Counted from the stretch's first letter, positions 1 to 9,130 are shown. The stretch is DNA of 64,000 nucleotides from an uncultured Ruminiclostridium sp. (GCA_910579265.1 CAJTTE010000009.1:62001-126000), one strand, 5' to 3'. Program-made: numbers and translations. Notes: a model not told the origin generated them from the letters alone.

Positions 1-2778
1 CTGAACAAGCTCCAGATCATCACGTTCGCCGACCAGAGCGGCGGCATTGTAAAGACGGTTGTGATACATCCACTGATCAACGACTCTTATAGGCCTTTTA
101 AGCTTGTCCACGCCCAGATGCGCAACACTGTCCTCGGTCAATACGGCAAAACCGTAGCCGTTTATCATTTCGGGAATACCGTGGTTTATTTCGGGATCGA
201 TATGATATGGTCTTCCGGCTAATACAATTCCCCTTTGACCCGTTCTCTCAAGCATTTCGAGAACTTCCTCGCCTTTTGATCTTATATCCTGTTTAAACCG
301 TTTGTCTTCTTCATAGGCGGCTGCCAATGCTTCTCCTATTTCAGCCCCTCCGATTCCCAAAGGATTGAATTCCTCAACAAGCCTTTCGGCCATTCTGTCC
401 TTGTCATAAATCGGGAGAAAGGGGTTCATAAAGCAAACCGAATGCTCCCTAAGTTCCGGAATTGAATTTTTTATTACCTCGCCGTAGGTAGCCACAACAG
501 GACAATTATAGTGATTGTCTCCTTTTCCTCCGCAATCCATCTCATAGGGCAGGGAGGGATAGAAGATCATATCCGCGCCGTTTTTAATAAGCCATTCCAC
601 ATGGCCGTGGGAAAGCTTGGCCGGGTAGCATACCGATTCGCTTGGCATTGTTTCTATTCCCAGTTCGTATATTTCGCGTCCCGAATCCGGGGAGAGCAGA
701 ACACTATAACCGAGCTTTGTAAAAAAAGTATGCCAGAAGGGGTAGTTTTCATACATGCCCAGAACTCTCGGTATGCCCACGACTCCGCGTTTCGCAGCTT
801 CCCTGTCAATAGATTTGTAGCCGAATAATCTTTTGTATTTATATTCGAAAAGATTCGGAAGACCGGATTTTTTTGTACCCAGTCCCGCACCTCTTTCACA
901 GCGGTTGTTGGTTATAAAACGGGTCCCGTCACCAAACTTACTGATAGTCAGCAGACAATTATTGCTGCATTTGCCGCAGCGAGCGGTGGATTTGGTGATG
1001 GTGAAGGATTCCAGGCGGTCAAGAGTGGCTATCGACGAGCCCTGACCGTCATCGCGACTAAGGGCGATCAGAGCACTTCCGTATGCTCCCATAAGGCCGG
1101 CTTTATCCGGACGTACCGCTTCGCGTCCGCAGGTAAGCTCAAAAGCCCTTAGAACGGAATTGTTCATAAACGTTCCGCCCTGAACGATTATCTTTTCGCC
1201 CATATCCTTCGGATCACGTATTTTTATAACTTTAAACAAAGCGTTTTTCACTACGGAATAGCTTAATCCGGCGGAAATATCGGCAACGCTCGCACCCTCC
1301 TTTTGTGCCTGTTTAACGCGGCTGTTCATAAACACGGTGCAGCGTGAGCCGAGATCCACGGGATGCTCGGCGGTAAGCCCCAGCTGGGCGAAGTCGGCGC
1401 TGGTCATGCCAAGGGCGGCGGCAAAGTTTTCTATAAAGCTTCCGCATCCGCTTGAACAGGCTTCGTTCAAAAGTATGCTTTGGATCTCGCCGTCCTTAAC
1501 ACGAATGCATTTCATATCCTGACCGCCGATATCAAGGATGAATTCAACTCCCGGAAGCATGCGTTCGGCAGCCTTATAGTGAGCCATTGTTTCGATCTCG
1601 CCGTAATCCAGTTTCAGGGCGGCTTTTATCAGATGCTCACCGTATCCGGTAGCCGTTGATTTCGCTATGTATGCGCCCTCCGGCATAAGGGAGTATATCT
1701 CCTTTAAAATACCGATAACGGATTTAAGAGGATCTCCCATATTATTGTTGTAGTAGGAATAAAGTATTTCACCCTTCTCGTTTATCAGAGCAGCTTTCGT
1801 GGTGGTGGAGCCCGCATCTACTCCCAGATAGCATTTCCCCTTGTGGGATGACAGATCGGCCGTACGTATTTCCGCTCTGGCGTGTCTGTCCAGAAAGGCC
1901 TTTTTTTCATCCTCGTCTTTGAACAGCGGAGCCAAACGTTCTACCTCATGGGTTTCCACCTGAGACAGCTTTCCGATGTTTTCCTTAAGTTCCTTCAAGG
2001 ACACTTCGCCTCTGCTGTCCGATAAGGCGGCGCCTGTCGCTACAAAAAGATTCGCGTCTTCGGGAAAAATAATTTCATCCGGTCCAAGATGAAGAGTGAT
2101 TATAAAGCGCTTTCTGAGCTCGGAAAGATAGTGGAGCGGTCCGCCCAAAAACGCGACTTTGCCTCTTATAGGTTTTCCGCAGGCCAGTCCGCTTATGGTC
2201 TGGTTCACCACCGACTGGAACACCGAAGCGGCAACATCGCTTTTTTTTGCGCCGTCATTCAACAGAGGCTGTATGTCGGATTTGGCAAACACGCCGCACC
2301 GCGAGGCGATAGGATAAATGGTTTCCGCTTCCTTTGCAAGCTCGTTAAGTCCTGTTATATCAGTATTAAGCAATGCCGCCATCTGGTCGATAAAAGCACC
2401 CGTTCCTCCGGCGCAGCTTCCGTTCATGCGCTGCTCTATGCCGCCTTTAAGATAGGTTATTTTAGCGTCCTCGCCGCCAAGCTCTATAGCTACGTCGGTT
2501 TCGGGAATAAGCTTTTCTATGGCTACCGCACCCGCCGTAACTTCCTGAACAAAAGGGATATCAAGCCATTTGGCCACATTTATGCCGCCGCTTCCGGTTA
2601 CGGCAACCGTGGCTTTGCCGCCTTCGATTTTGTCTATCCCCTCGGTAAGGACCTCGGCAATGGTTTTCTTTATGTCAGAATAATGCCTTTGATATTTTTT
2701 ATGTATCGCTTTTCCGTTTTCGTCGATGATTACTATTTTTACCGTTGTGGAACCAACGTCAAGTCCGATATGGAACAT
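1..2778 (-). CDS. 2-hydroxyacyl-CoA dehydratase activase family protein, C-terminus beyond window
   Basis: The open frame covers 926 codons and runs off the left edge, so only the N-terminal part is seen. Two ASKHA-type ATPase (BadF/BadG/BcrA/BcrD) domains follow one another: the first starts MFHIGLDVGSTTVKI, the second near residue 314 with GVDAGSTTTKAAL. Each carries the cysteine motifs of these iron-sulfur activases (GSCAGGTGAF and SRCGVF in the first; SSGCGSF and SRCTVF in the second). A CGKCSNNC cysteine cluster near residue 598 leads into a DUF2229-type CoA-enzyme activase region (from about 630). Known relatives are very large proteins that pair with 2-hydroxyacyl-CoA dehydratases and use ATP for one-electron activation; the substrate here cannot be read. 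The start ATG has AAAGGA upstream and a good promoter at 2839-2867, so it begins its own transcript. Confidence 0.9.
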   Translation of the reverse strand, partial: MFHIGLDVGSTTVKIVIIDENGKAIHKKYQRHYSDIKKTIAEVLTEGIDKIEGGKATVAVTGSGGINVAKWLDIPFVQEVTAGAVAIEKLIPETDVAIELGGEDAKITYLKGGIEQRMNGSCAGGTGAFIDQMAALLNTDITGLNELAKEAETIYPIASRCGVFAKSDIQPLLNDGAKKSDVAASVFQSVVNQTISGLACGKPIRGKVAFLGGPLHYLSELRKRFIITLHLGPDEIIFPEDANLFVATGAALSDSRGEVSLKELKENIGKLSQVETHEVERLAPLFKDEDEKKAFLDRHARAEIRTADLSSHKGKCYLGVDAGSTTTKAALINEKGEILYSYYNNNMGDPLKSVIGILKEIYSLMPEGAYIAKSTATGYGEHLIKAALKLDYGEIETMAHYKAAERMLPGVEFILDIGGQDMKCIRVKDGEIQSILLNEACSSGCGSFIENFAAALGMTSADFAQLGLTAEHPVDLGSRCTVFMNSRVKQAQKEGASVADISAGLSYSVVKNALFKVIKIRDPKDMGEKIIVQGGTFMNNSVLRAFELTCGREAVRPDKAGLMGAYGSALIALSRDDGQGSSIATLDRLESFTITKSTARCGKCSNNCLLTISKFGDGTRFITNNRCERGAGLGTKKSGLPNLFEYKYKRLFGYKSIDREAAKRGVVGIPRVLGMYENYPFWHTFFTKLGYSVLLSPDSGREIYELGIETMPSESVCYPAKLSHGHVEWLIKNGADMIFYPSLPYEMDCGGKGDNHYNCPVVATYGEVIKNSIPELREHSVCFMNPFLPIYDKDRMAERLVEEFNPLGIGGAEIGEALAAAYEEDKRFKQDIRSKGEEVLEMLERTGQRGIVLAGRPYHIDPEINHGIPEMINGYGFAVLTEDSVAHLGVDKLKRPIRVVDQWMYHNRLYNAAALVGERDDLELVQ

Positions 2779-2838
2779 ATATTTTTTCCTTTCGTTAAGA
2801 AAAGTTATTTCTTAAGGCCGTTGTGACCGCTGCTAATC

Positions 2839-2867
2839 ATTATACACCACTTTAATAAAAAAAGCAA
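2839..2867 (-). promoter_or_regulatory. Promoter of the activase gene
   Basis: Read on the minus strand: TTGCTT (2862-2867), a 17-base spacer, TATAAT (2839-2844), lying 60 bases upstream of the activase start. It fits a housekeeping sigma factor promoter. Confidence 0.7.
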
Positions 2868-2886
2868 TGGTGAAATCATAACAAAT

Positions 2887-2926
2887 AAAGGTAAAAAAGC
2901 CGTTTCAGAAAGCCTTTTTACCTTTT
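2887..2926 (-). terminator. Terminator-like hairpin after the CAP gene
   Basis: AAAGGTAAAAAGG and its near complement TTTTTTACCTTT form a hairpin just after the stop of the CAP gene at 2949. It sits between that gene and the promoter of the activase gene and would separate the two transcripts. Confidence 0.6.
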
Positions 2927-2948
2927 CACCTAAATTTCACGGTAGGAT

Positions 2949-3878
2949 TTACGGCGTATAGAATATCTGAGTCCAATAATATCCGTAACCGTAAGGGTCG
3001 TTATGTACATAGTAAAATCCTACGCCCATATATTCAAATTTTGAGCTGATCATAGGTTCTTTGTGCGCCCAGTTGCTCATAAGGGAATTTAAGGCAGCCT
3101 GCGGCGTGGAGGAACAGTATGCAATGTTCTCCGCTCTTCCGGACAGATTCAGCCCGTACTGGGAAAGAACGGTAAAACAGCTTGTCCCGTCGGGTCTGGT
3201 ATGAGAGTTGTAAAAGCTTACCTCCCACGCTCTGTCGGTTGCGGCGGACGTAAGAGCATCCATTTTTTTCAGGGGCGCCAGTCCAAGCCCGGCGCGTTCG
3301 GCATTTACCAAATCAAAAAGGCTGTCGGCATAGTCTATTTCCCACTGTTCCTGACTGCGCTGACCGTAATTTCCGCTTATTTGTACGGAAGGGGGCGCCG
3401 ATTCGGTTATTGCTTCGGTCCGGACGGTGGTTTCCGCTACAGTCGTTTCGATATAAGCGGATGTTTCGATCGGGCCGGTCATTTCAACAGAGGTTTCCTC
3501 CGCAGTTGTTTCTTCGGCAGCTTCAACTGTGGTTTCAATTACGGCGGTCATAGATTGAGTCTCGGATGTTTTCGATTCCGGCGTATCGGATACGGCGGTT
3601 TCCGCAGAAGTCAAAGCCTTTGTCCCGACGGACGCAGAACCGTAGAATCTGTGTCTGTCAGCTTCGGGTACGGCCTCGGAAAATATCGTCATCGTTGCTT
3701 CGGTCTTTTCTTCATCCGTTTGCTGCTCTTTCAGCCCGGCATCGATGTTTACCGAAGCCGTTTCGGCGGAGGGATTGGGACCGTGAAAGCAAAAAGCGAA
3801 TATCAGAACGCAGAACAGAAAAATATGAAGTCCTTTACTTTTCATAATCAGCAGAAGTTTAATAAGCTTTTGTGTCAT
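2949..3878 (-). CDS. Secreted CAP-domain (SCP/PR-1, YkwD-like) protein
   Basis: A 309-residue protein with a hydrophobic N-terminal segment (about 16-33, LHIFLFCVLIFAFCF) that acts as signal peptide or anchor, then about 130 residues of Thr/Glu/Ser-rich low-complexity linker (many TTxAEET-like runs), then a C-terminal CAP domain from about residue 185 (FDLVNAERAGLGL, SHTRPDG, AENIAY, WAHKEPM, GVGFYY). The histidine of SHTRPDG and the glutamate of AENIA fit the CAP cavity residues. The function of bacterial CAP proteins is generally unclear; a surface or cell-wall role is inferred. The first ATG is chosen because GAGG lies six bases upstream; the internal ATG at 3845 has no ribosome binding site. 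It is a paralogue of the next gene upstream and shares its C-terminal tail pattern YW.Q.FY. Confidence 0.88.
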   Translation of the reverse strand: MTQKLIKLLLIMKSKGLHIFLFCVLIFAFCFHGPNPSAETASVNIDAGLKEQQTDEEKTEATMTIFSEAVPEADRHRFYGSASVGTKALTSAETAVSDTPESKTSETQSMTAVIETTVEAAEETTAEETSVEMTGPIETSAYIETTVAETTVRTEAITESAPPSVQISGNYGQRSQEQWEIDYADSLFDLVNAERAGLGLAPLKKMDALTSAATDRAWEVSFYNSHTRPDGTSCFTVLSQYGLNLSGRAENIAYCSSTPQAALNSLMSNWAHKEPMISSKFEYMGVGFYYVHNDPYGYGYYWTQIFYTP

Positions 3879-3908
3879 ATATACCTCGGTTGTTTTTGTT
3901 TTCCTGTT

Positions 3909-4058
3909 TTAAGGCAATGCCGCTGCCGCACGGTCATATCTGCCGTTTCGGGACCGCCTTTATATATTGCCGCCGTGTCCCGGAAATTTCAGCAGTTTTC
4001 CGAGATCCGGACGCAAGCCCGGGAGCTTGATCACACGGCAATGACAGTTCAAATGTTT
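3909..4058 (+). repeat. Possible decayed copy of the 180-bp TTAA element
   Basis: The segment opens TTAAGGCAATGCCGC, like the left end of the intact elements, and its right edge (CACACGGCAATGACAGTT) is a poor match to the other end. It abuts the clear copy at 4059. The interior is not recognisable, so this is a weak call. Confidence 0.3.
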
Positions 4059-4245
4059 TTAAGGCAATACCGCACAATGACCGCCTGAGGGCTTTGCGTG
4101 CGGCTTGCTTGCATATATTCCTATTCCGTCATCTTACACAAATTCTCCTTAAAATACGTCAGTATTCCTGGGTCGGATATATGCAAGCTTACGAAATATC
4201 TGACTGCGCAATTCACACCCAATTATTGTGCGGTGTTGCCTTTAA
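4059..4245 (+). mobile_element. MITE-like TTAA element, copy 1 (forward)
   Basis: This is a member of the dispersed family described at 49633. Left end TTAAGGCAATACCGCACAAT, right end ATTGTGCGGTGTTGCC followed by TTTAA; 187 bases, slightly longer than the 180-base norm. Its last TTAA contains the ochre stop codon of the CAP gene transcribed towards it (4242-4244). Short ORFs through it are by-products of the repeat. Confidence 0.85.
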
Positions 4246-5243
4246 TATGCGTAGAAATTCTGTACCCAGTAATGATTGTAATTCTCGGGGTCGGACGCCT
4301 TAAAACAATATCCGACACCCAAATGCGTATAAGTATCCGAAAGAATATTCTTTCTGTGGCCTTCGCTGTTCATCCATGCGGCGACCACCGCTTCGGGGGT
4401 AGACTGTCCGGCGGCTATGTTTTCGCCGAAGTAACCGTATACGATCCCTTTATCATTAAAGGCCGTGGAAAATTTTTGTCCGTCGGGACGTGTATGACCG
4501 TATTTTATCGCAATTTCACCGACTCTCGTATCGGCTATATCGTTCAGGACGATCATTGCTTCAAAGGGCTTTTTCCCATTTTTGATGCGTTCCTGATTGG
4601 TAAGCTCGAAAACGCGCGCGGCAAATTCCGGCAAGGACGGCGGATTTTGAGTCGTTGCAGCCGGAGGCGCGGGGGTGGTAGCGGCAGCGGACGATCCTAC
4701 CGTGGTTGTTGTTGTGGTCAACGTTATTTTTGATGAGCTCAGGTAGTCCGCATGGATAAAGGCGCCGTTTTCCAGCTTATAATAGCCCGTATCGGTTTTC
4801 GCCACAACATTTACAGCCTGATTAAGCGAATAGCGCTTAACTCTTGTGCTTCCCTGGATTGCGTTTACCCGGCTGTAGATCCCGTCAGTGCTGACATACA
4901 TGATGCCGGATACGGCGGTTTCCGTCCATCCGGGAACCGGAGCTTCGGTTGCGCCGGGTGTGACTTCCGCTTTCGGAGAGGTTTGAGGCACGGTTTTTTC
5001 CGTGTCAGAGGTCTTATCTTCCGTTAAAACGGTATCCTTTTTTTCAGAAGACGTGTTTTCCGCGGTTTCTTCAGGTGATGTCACGGTAACAGCCGCCGGT
5101 TCGGTTTGTGTGTGAACGGTTTCGGCCAAGGTGTCCGATGCGGATTCGGAACGGGAAATATCGTTATCTGTCACTTCCTTGGAGCAGGAGGCTATGCTTA
5201 TGCATAAAGCCGCAGCAAGTAAAACGGACAGTATTTTTTTCAT
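4242..5243 (-). CDS. CAP-domain lipoprotein with SH3-like segment
   Basis: A 333-residue protein starting MKKILSVLLAAALCISIASC: a lipoprotein signal with the lipobox cysteine at about residue 20. Next come a Thr/Glu-rich linker (to about 110), a bacterial SH3-like segment (MYVSTDGIYSRVNAIQGS to ALENGAF-type text, about 120-180), a run of threonines and alanines, and a C-terminal CAP domain (FELTNQERIKNGKKPF, GHTRPDG, GENIAAG, GVGYCF). The start at 5243 is chosen over a longer one because AAGGAGT lies seven bases upstream. The stop codon overlaps the TTAA end of the adjacent mobile element. It is probably anchored on the outer face of the membrane; SH3-like domains often bind cell wall, so a wall-associated role is inferred. 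Confidence 0.88.
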   Translation of the reverse strand: MKKILSVLLAAALCISIASCSKEVTDNDISRSESASDTLAETVHTQTEPAAVTVTSPEETAENTSSEKKDTVLTEDKTSDTEKTVPQTSPKAEVTPGATEAPVPGWTETAVSGIMYVSTDGIYSRVNAIQGSTRVKRYSLNQAVNVVAKTDTGYYKLENGAFIHADYLSSSKITLTTTTTTVGSSAAATTPAPPAATTQNPPSLPEFAARVFELTNQERIKNGKKPFEAMIVLNDIADTRVGEIAIKYGHTRPDGQKFSTAFNDKGIVYGYFGENIAAGQSTPEAVVAAWMNSEGHRKNILSDTYTHLGVGYCFKASDPENYNHYWVQNFYAY

Positions 5244-5531
5244 AATATGTACTCCTTGGGTCATTGGGTTATTGAAGGCTCTTTCGGCATAAAAACGATC
5301 TTATCCGAGTTTTTACGCGCTTTTTATATTATACCAGTGTTTGATGCATATGTCAATCGGGTAATTTTTGTAAAGAACGGAGGATTTTTCCCGGCAGTGT
5401 ATGGCACGTAGTGTATGGCGCGTTTGGATTTTCCATCCGGTGCTGAGGTTAAAATATGAAGTATCAGGGAAGCATTTCAAAATCGTAGTCGGAAGGTTTG
5501 CTTTTTGCATTCCGGCGAAAAAACGATTAAT

Positions 5532-5700
5532 TTCAGGACAACAGCATAAAATGACCGCTTGCGGATTGCGCCGGCATACCGTACAAGCCATGTACGGCAG
5601 CACCGTCTTATTTTAAGGAGGATCTGTGCAGGATAATTTAAAATATGCAAGCATGGATCACGCATTGCCTTAAGGCGGTCACTGCTCGGTGCTTCCTTAA
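5532..5700 (-). repeat. Decayed reverse copy of the TTAA element
   Basis: AGGACAACAGCATAAAATGA at the left and GGCGGTCACTGCTCGGTGCT then TCCTTAA at the right are eroded forms of the element ends. AATATGCAAGCA and a CACGCATTGCC stretch match the interior. It is diverged and probably immobile. Confidence 0.6.
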
Positions 5701-5826
5701 AAATAGGTCAGGTGCAGTTTAAAACGGCGCAATGACGGGGGTGCGGCGGCACATGGCACATTGCTTACAAAGATATATCGGGAGAACGGATCCGATTTTG
5801 CGCGTAATGCGCTTAATTTATTCGGA

Positions 5827-6186
5827 GGCGTTTACTTAAATTATTTTGTTGTTATGCGTAAATTGTGTTTTAGGGGCGGCGGCGCTTCGGCGTTCGGTTT
5901 GCGCGCTTAGTGAAAGATCGGGAAGCGGAGGATCCGGGAATAACGGGTTGTGTTTCCTTAAAGGGTGTTTTTGACGTTCGATTTTTCGGATACCGGCAGC
6001 TTGTTTTTAAAGAATTCGGTCATGGAGCTTGTTCTTAAGGCGGCGCGGTATAACTTCCGACCGTCGGATTGGGCGGGCGTTTACTTGAATATTTTGCGTT
6101 GTTATAAGTAAATTGAGTTTTTTGAGGCGGCGGTGCTTAGGCGTTCGGATTACAGGTCTGATGAAAGATCGGGGAGCGGAGCTTTT
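5827..6186. repeat. Imperfect direct repeat, 249-base period
   Basis: Two segments of about 110 bases (5827-5935, 6076-6186) align over GCGTTTACTT, GTTGTTAT, GTAAATTG, GGCGGCGG, GGCGTTCGG and GAAAGATCGGG. No reading frame is kept. The origin is unknown. Confidence 0.5.
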
Positions 6187-6311
6187 GAGAATGGGGGGCG
6201 ATTTTGACTTTAAGAAAAAATCGGTAAAGGCTATTCCTTTAGTTTAATCTTGACACATGCTCCGAAAAGTGATACGCTATAATCATAAAAAACGAAAGGA
6301 TGGATCAAAAC

Positions 6312-7568
6312 ATGATCATATCGCCTCCAATGGGATGGAACAGCTGGGATTGTTACGGGGCGGCTGCCGACGAGGAAATTATCAGGCGCAACGCCGAATA
6401 TATGGCAAAATATCTTAAACCGTACGGGTACGAGTATGTGGTGCTGGATATCCAGTGGAGCGAGCCCGGCGCAAAAAACCATGAGTACCGTCCATTTGTT
6501 CCTCTGTGTATGGACGAATATTCGAGGCTTCTTCCTGCCGAAAACCGTTTTCCATCCTCCAAGGGAGGACGGGGACTAAAGCCGCTTGCCGAGTATGTTC
6601 ATTCTCTTGGACTCAAGTTCGGGCTTCATATCATGAGAGGGATACCGAGGCAAGCCGTACATAAGAACACGAAAATCCTGGGTACTGACAAAACGGCAGG
6701 TGAGATAGCAAAAACCGACAGCATCTGTTCCTGGAACACGGACATGTATGGGGTGGATCCGGACAAGGATGGCGCAAGAGCCTATTATGACAGTATTTTT
6801 GCTTTGTATGCGGAGTGGGGAGTCGATTTTATAAAATGTGACGATATAGCAAGAGAGCTTCCTCATGAGGAAAAGGAGCTTATAATGATCAGCGAATCCC
6901 TCCGTAGCTGCGGCAGAGATATGGTGTTAAGTCTTTCTCCCGGTCCGGCGCCTATTGAAAAGGCGGAGCTTTTTAAGCGTATATCAAATATGTGGAGAAT
7001 AACCGATGACTTCTGGGATAAATGGGAGCTTTTATACGACATGTTTGACCGGACGGAAAAATGGTGCACTCATACGGGCCCCGGACATTATCCCGATGCG
7101 GATATGCTTCCGGTAGGCGCCATATTGCAGGACTATGACGAAAGCAATCGTACAAAATTTACCCAGGACGAGCAGATAACCATGCTGACACTATGGAGTA
7201 TATTCCGTTCGCCGCTTATGATAGGAGGAGAGCTGAGCAAGCTGGACGAATTCACTGCCGGCCTTCTCACCAATGAGGCCGTACTCAAGATGCATAAGAC
7301 CGCCAGAAATTCTCATCAGGTATGGAGAAGAGAGATAAACGGCGCCGAGCATATACTGTGGACCGCGTCAAACGCCGAGGGCGGCAATTATCTTGCCGTA
7401 TTCAATACGGGGGAAAGGTCTTCGAAGGTCGAGATACCGCTTTCGGATATCGAAATTTATACGGAAGCGGAAATAACCGATTTATGGAGCGGAGCAGCTC
7501 CCCTGTACGGACGATCGGTAATAGCCGAGATCCCGAGTCACGGCGCTAAGGCGTATGTGCTTAAATAG
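6312..7568 (+). CDS. GH27 alpha-galactosidase-like glycoside hydrolase
   Basis: A 418-residue protein with the GH27 (clan GH-D) layout. It opens with PPMGWNSWDCYGA, has YVVLDIQW, then VDFIKCDDI, in which the aspartate is the expected nucleophile, and WRITDDFWD, which holds the expected acid/base aspartate. A small beta domain follows from about residue 340. No signal peptide is seen, so it should act inside the cell on short galactosides taken up by transport. The ATG at 6312 is preferred because GAAAGGA (6294-6300) lies 11 bases upstream and overlaps the earlier ATG at 6300. It appears monocistronic: a TTAA element begins 23 bases after the stop and a terminator lies at 7972. Exact specificity within GH27 (alpha-galactose, or beta-L-arabinopyranose) is not resolved. 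Confidence 0.88.
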   Translation: MIISPPMGWNSWDCYGAAADEEIIRRNAEYMAKYLKPYGYEYVVLDIQWSEPGAKNHEYRPFVPLCMDEYSRLLPAENRFPSSKGGRGLKPLAEYVHSLGLKFGLHIMRGIPRQAVHKNTKILGTDKTAGEIAKTDSICSWNTDMYGVDPDKDGARAYYDSIFALYAEWGVDFIKCDDIARELPHEEKELIMISESLRSCGRDMVLSLSPGPAPIEKAELFKRISNMWRITDDFWDKWELLYDMFDRTEKWCTHTGPGHYPDADMLPVGAILQDYDESNRTKFTQDEQITMLTLWSIFRSPLMIGGELSKLDEFTAGLLTNEAVLKMHKTARNSHQVWRREINGAEHILWTASNAEGGNYLAVFNTGERSSKVEIPLSDIEIYTEAEITDLWSGAAPLYGRSVIAEIPSHGAKAYVLK

Positions 7569-7590
7569 CTTACCGGATCGGCATTTGTTT

Positions 7591-7770
7591 TTAAGGCAAC
7601 ACCGCATAATGATCGCGTGTGAATCGCTCAGTCAGGTTTTTCGTCAGCCTGCATAAATTCGGCGCGGGAATACTGACATATTTCAAAGAGAATTTGTGTA
7701 AGATCACGGAAAATATGCAAGCAAGCCGCACGCAAGGCCGTCAGGGGGGCATCGTGCGGTATTGCCTTAA
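7591..7770 (-). mobile_element. MITE-like TTAA element, copy 2 (reverse)
   Basis: Exactly 180 bases, from TTAAGGCAACACCGCATAAT to TCGTGCGGTATTGCCTTAA, in reverse orientation relative to the copy at 49633. It inserted just after the GH27 stop codon. Confidence 0.88.
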
Positions 7771-7971
7771 ATCTCTTCAGAGAGATCGTATCGATTTTCG
7801 GAAAAGCCTTTTTGATTTTAAGCCTGCGGATTTTTGTACTTCGCTCGAAATTTTCCCGCTTCGAAGGGCGGAGATGTTTTCCGGAAAATTTATACAAAAG
7901 CCGTTTGTGCGGGATATCGGACCGTTTTCCGGGACTGATGCCCTGCGCGGCGGAGTGATCTTGGATACATG

Positions 7972-8000
7972 GAAGCTCCTTTTACGGGGCTTCTTTTTTT
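7972..8000 (+). terminator. Rho-independent terminator
   Basis: GAAGCTCC and GGGGCTTC pair around a six-base loop and are followed by seven T. It would end transcription from the GH27 side, about 400 bases after the gene. Confidence 0.75.
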
Positions 8001-8421
8001 CGGGTAGATTCCGAAGTGCGTCCCGTGGGCAAAATCGACGGTATATTTCATTAAAGCTTTATTTATGCGGATTTGTCATCGGAAGAATTTTCTAAATGAC
8101 ATAAAAAAGACGGAAAAGCATACGGATATTTTACGGATACCGAAACGGCGCTAAAGATCTTTAGCGATCCGTCAAGGCGATTACGGGCAAGGCGCATCAG
8201 GCAGCGTGCAGACCCTATTTTGGACAGCGGGCGGAAGCAAAGGGAGAAGGACCCGCCTTGCCGATTGTCCGACAGCGGCGCGGTAAAAAGTCAAAGACCC
8301 TTGAGCATTACGGCTTTCGAAATGCAGCCAAGCTATGCCGGAAACGATCTTCGGGCGATAAACAAAAGATAGACGCACAGAGGACAACACGTCCTCAGCT
8401 CCGGGTTTTATTTCTCCGCTA

Positions 8422-8450
8422 TTGCATTTTATGTCGAATTATGGTACAAT
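8422..8450 (+). promoter_or_regulatory. Promoter before the acyltransferase gene
   Basis: TTGCAT, 17 bases, TACAAT; the start codon lies 57 bases downstream of the -10 box. Confidence 0.6.
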
Positions 8451-8506
8451 AACAGCCGTACCGTTTTTTTGGAATCCGCCGCTTCGGCGGCTCTCGGAGG
8501 TGCTTT

Positions 8507-9130
8507 ATGAACATCGTGCTTGGGCTTGTGAAGGCGGGGATATATATAATGTTCCGCCCCAGGGTGATATGGGCCGAGCCTTCGCTTAAAAAAGCTCTTA
8601 AAGGAAAGCCGTGCATTTTTGTATCCAATCATACGTCCCATACAGACGGCCTTTTTGCAGGAGCCGTTCTTAACGGATTCAAGCCTTATTCGCTCGTGGC
8701 AAAGGACTGGTACGACAAAAAAGGAATGGGTTTTTTTCTCAGACATGCCCGCACAGTTCCCATAGACAGGTATAATCCCGACGCAGACTGGTATATAACA
8801 GGGCAGGAGATCCTGGGGGGCGGCAAGCCCATGCTGGTGTTTCCCGAGGGAAGCACGTCAAAGGACGGAAGAATGAAGGAATTCAAGCCCGGCGCCGCAC
8901 TGTTGGCATCCAAAATGTCCGTACCAGTTATCCCTTGTCTTATCGTAGGGGGATACAGTAAGTTTTTCGGTCCCCGTCAGGTATTTGTCATAGGCAAGCC
9001 CGTCGTAATGGAGTGTCCGGAAAACATGAGGCATTCCGTATATGCCAAAAAACAGACGGAGATCATACGCAGACAGGTCGAAGAGCTTGCGGAAATATAC
9101 GGCAGCGCCGAACAAGCTGTCGGGAGATGA
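8507..9130 (+). CDS. 1-acyl-sn-glycerol-3-phosphate acyltransferase family (PlsC-like)
   Basis: A 207-residue member of the lysophospholipid acyltransferase family. It has the catalytic HX4D box in NHTSHTDG (about residue 44), the RYNPDADW segment after TVPIDR, and the FPEGSTSKDG substrate-binding box. Such enzymes move an acyl chain from acyl-ACP or acyl-CoA to a lysolipid at the membrane. CGGAGG lies eight bases before the ATG and a promoter is at 8422. It stands just upstream of the acyl carrier protein, ketosynthase and dehydratase genes on the same strand. That position suggests it may place the product of that pathway onto a lipid, but housekeeping phosphatidate synthesis is equally possible. 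Confidence 0.87.
   Translation: MNIVLGLVKAGIYIMFRPRVIWAEPSLKKALKGKPCIFVSNHTSHTDGLFAGAVLNGFKPYSLVAKDWYDKKGMGFFLRHARTVPIDRYNPDADWYITGQEILGGGKPMLVFPEGSTSKDGRMKEFKPGAALLASKMSVPVIPCLIVGGYSKFFGPRQVFVIGKPVVMECPENMRHSVYAKKQTEIIRRQVEELAEIYGSAEQAVGR

Larger units (their letters stand above)
5244..6311. other. Long spacer with decayed repeats
   Basis: No convincing gene. It holds a decayed reverse copy of the TTAA element (5532-5700) and two related segments about 249 bases apart (5827-5935 and 6076-6186), both with GGCGTTTACTT, GTTGTTAT and GATCGGGNAGCGGAG. TTGACA (6250-6255) and TATAAT (6278-6283) lie before the GH27 gene, but 22 bases apart, which is too far for a normal promoter. Confidence 0.6.
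7771..8506. other. Spacer between TTAA element and plsC-like gene
   Basis: No gene is supported. It holds the terminator at 7972-8000, an 18-base palindrome CGCTAAAGATCTTTAGCG (8149-8166), and the promoter at 8422-8450. Confidence 0.6.

Noticed and set aside
2089..2826. 245-codon plus-strand ORF
   Set aside because: Antisense to the activase gene, whose motifs are unmistakable.
3201..4088. 295-codon plus-strand ORF
   Set aside because: Antisense to the CAP gene; its Gly/Tyr/Phe/Arg-rich text is the mirror of the Thr/Glu-rich stalk codons.
6250..6283. Consensus promoter for the GH27 gene
   Set aside because: TTGACA and TATAAT are present but 22 bases apart, outside the usual 16-18, so the promoter was not called.
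7619..8095. 158-codon plus-strand ORF
   Set aside because: Its first 50 codons are the reverse TTAA element; similar frames appear in every copy of the element. No ribosome binding site or family pattern.
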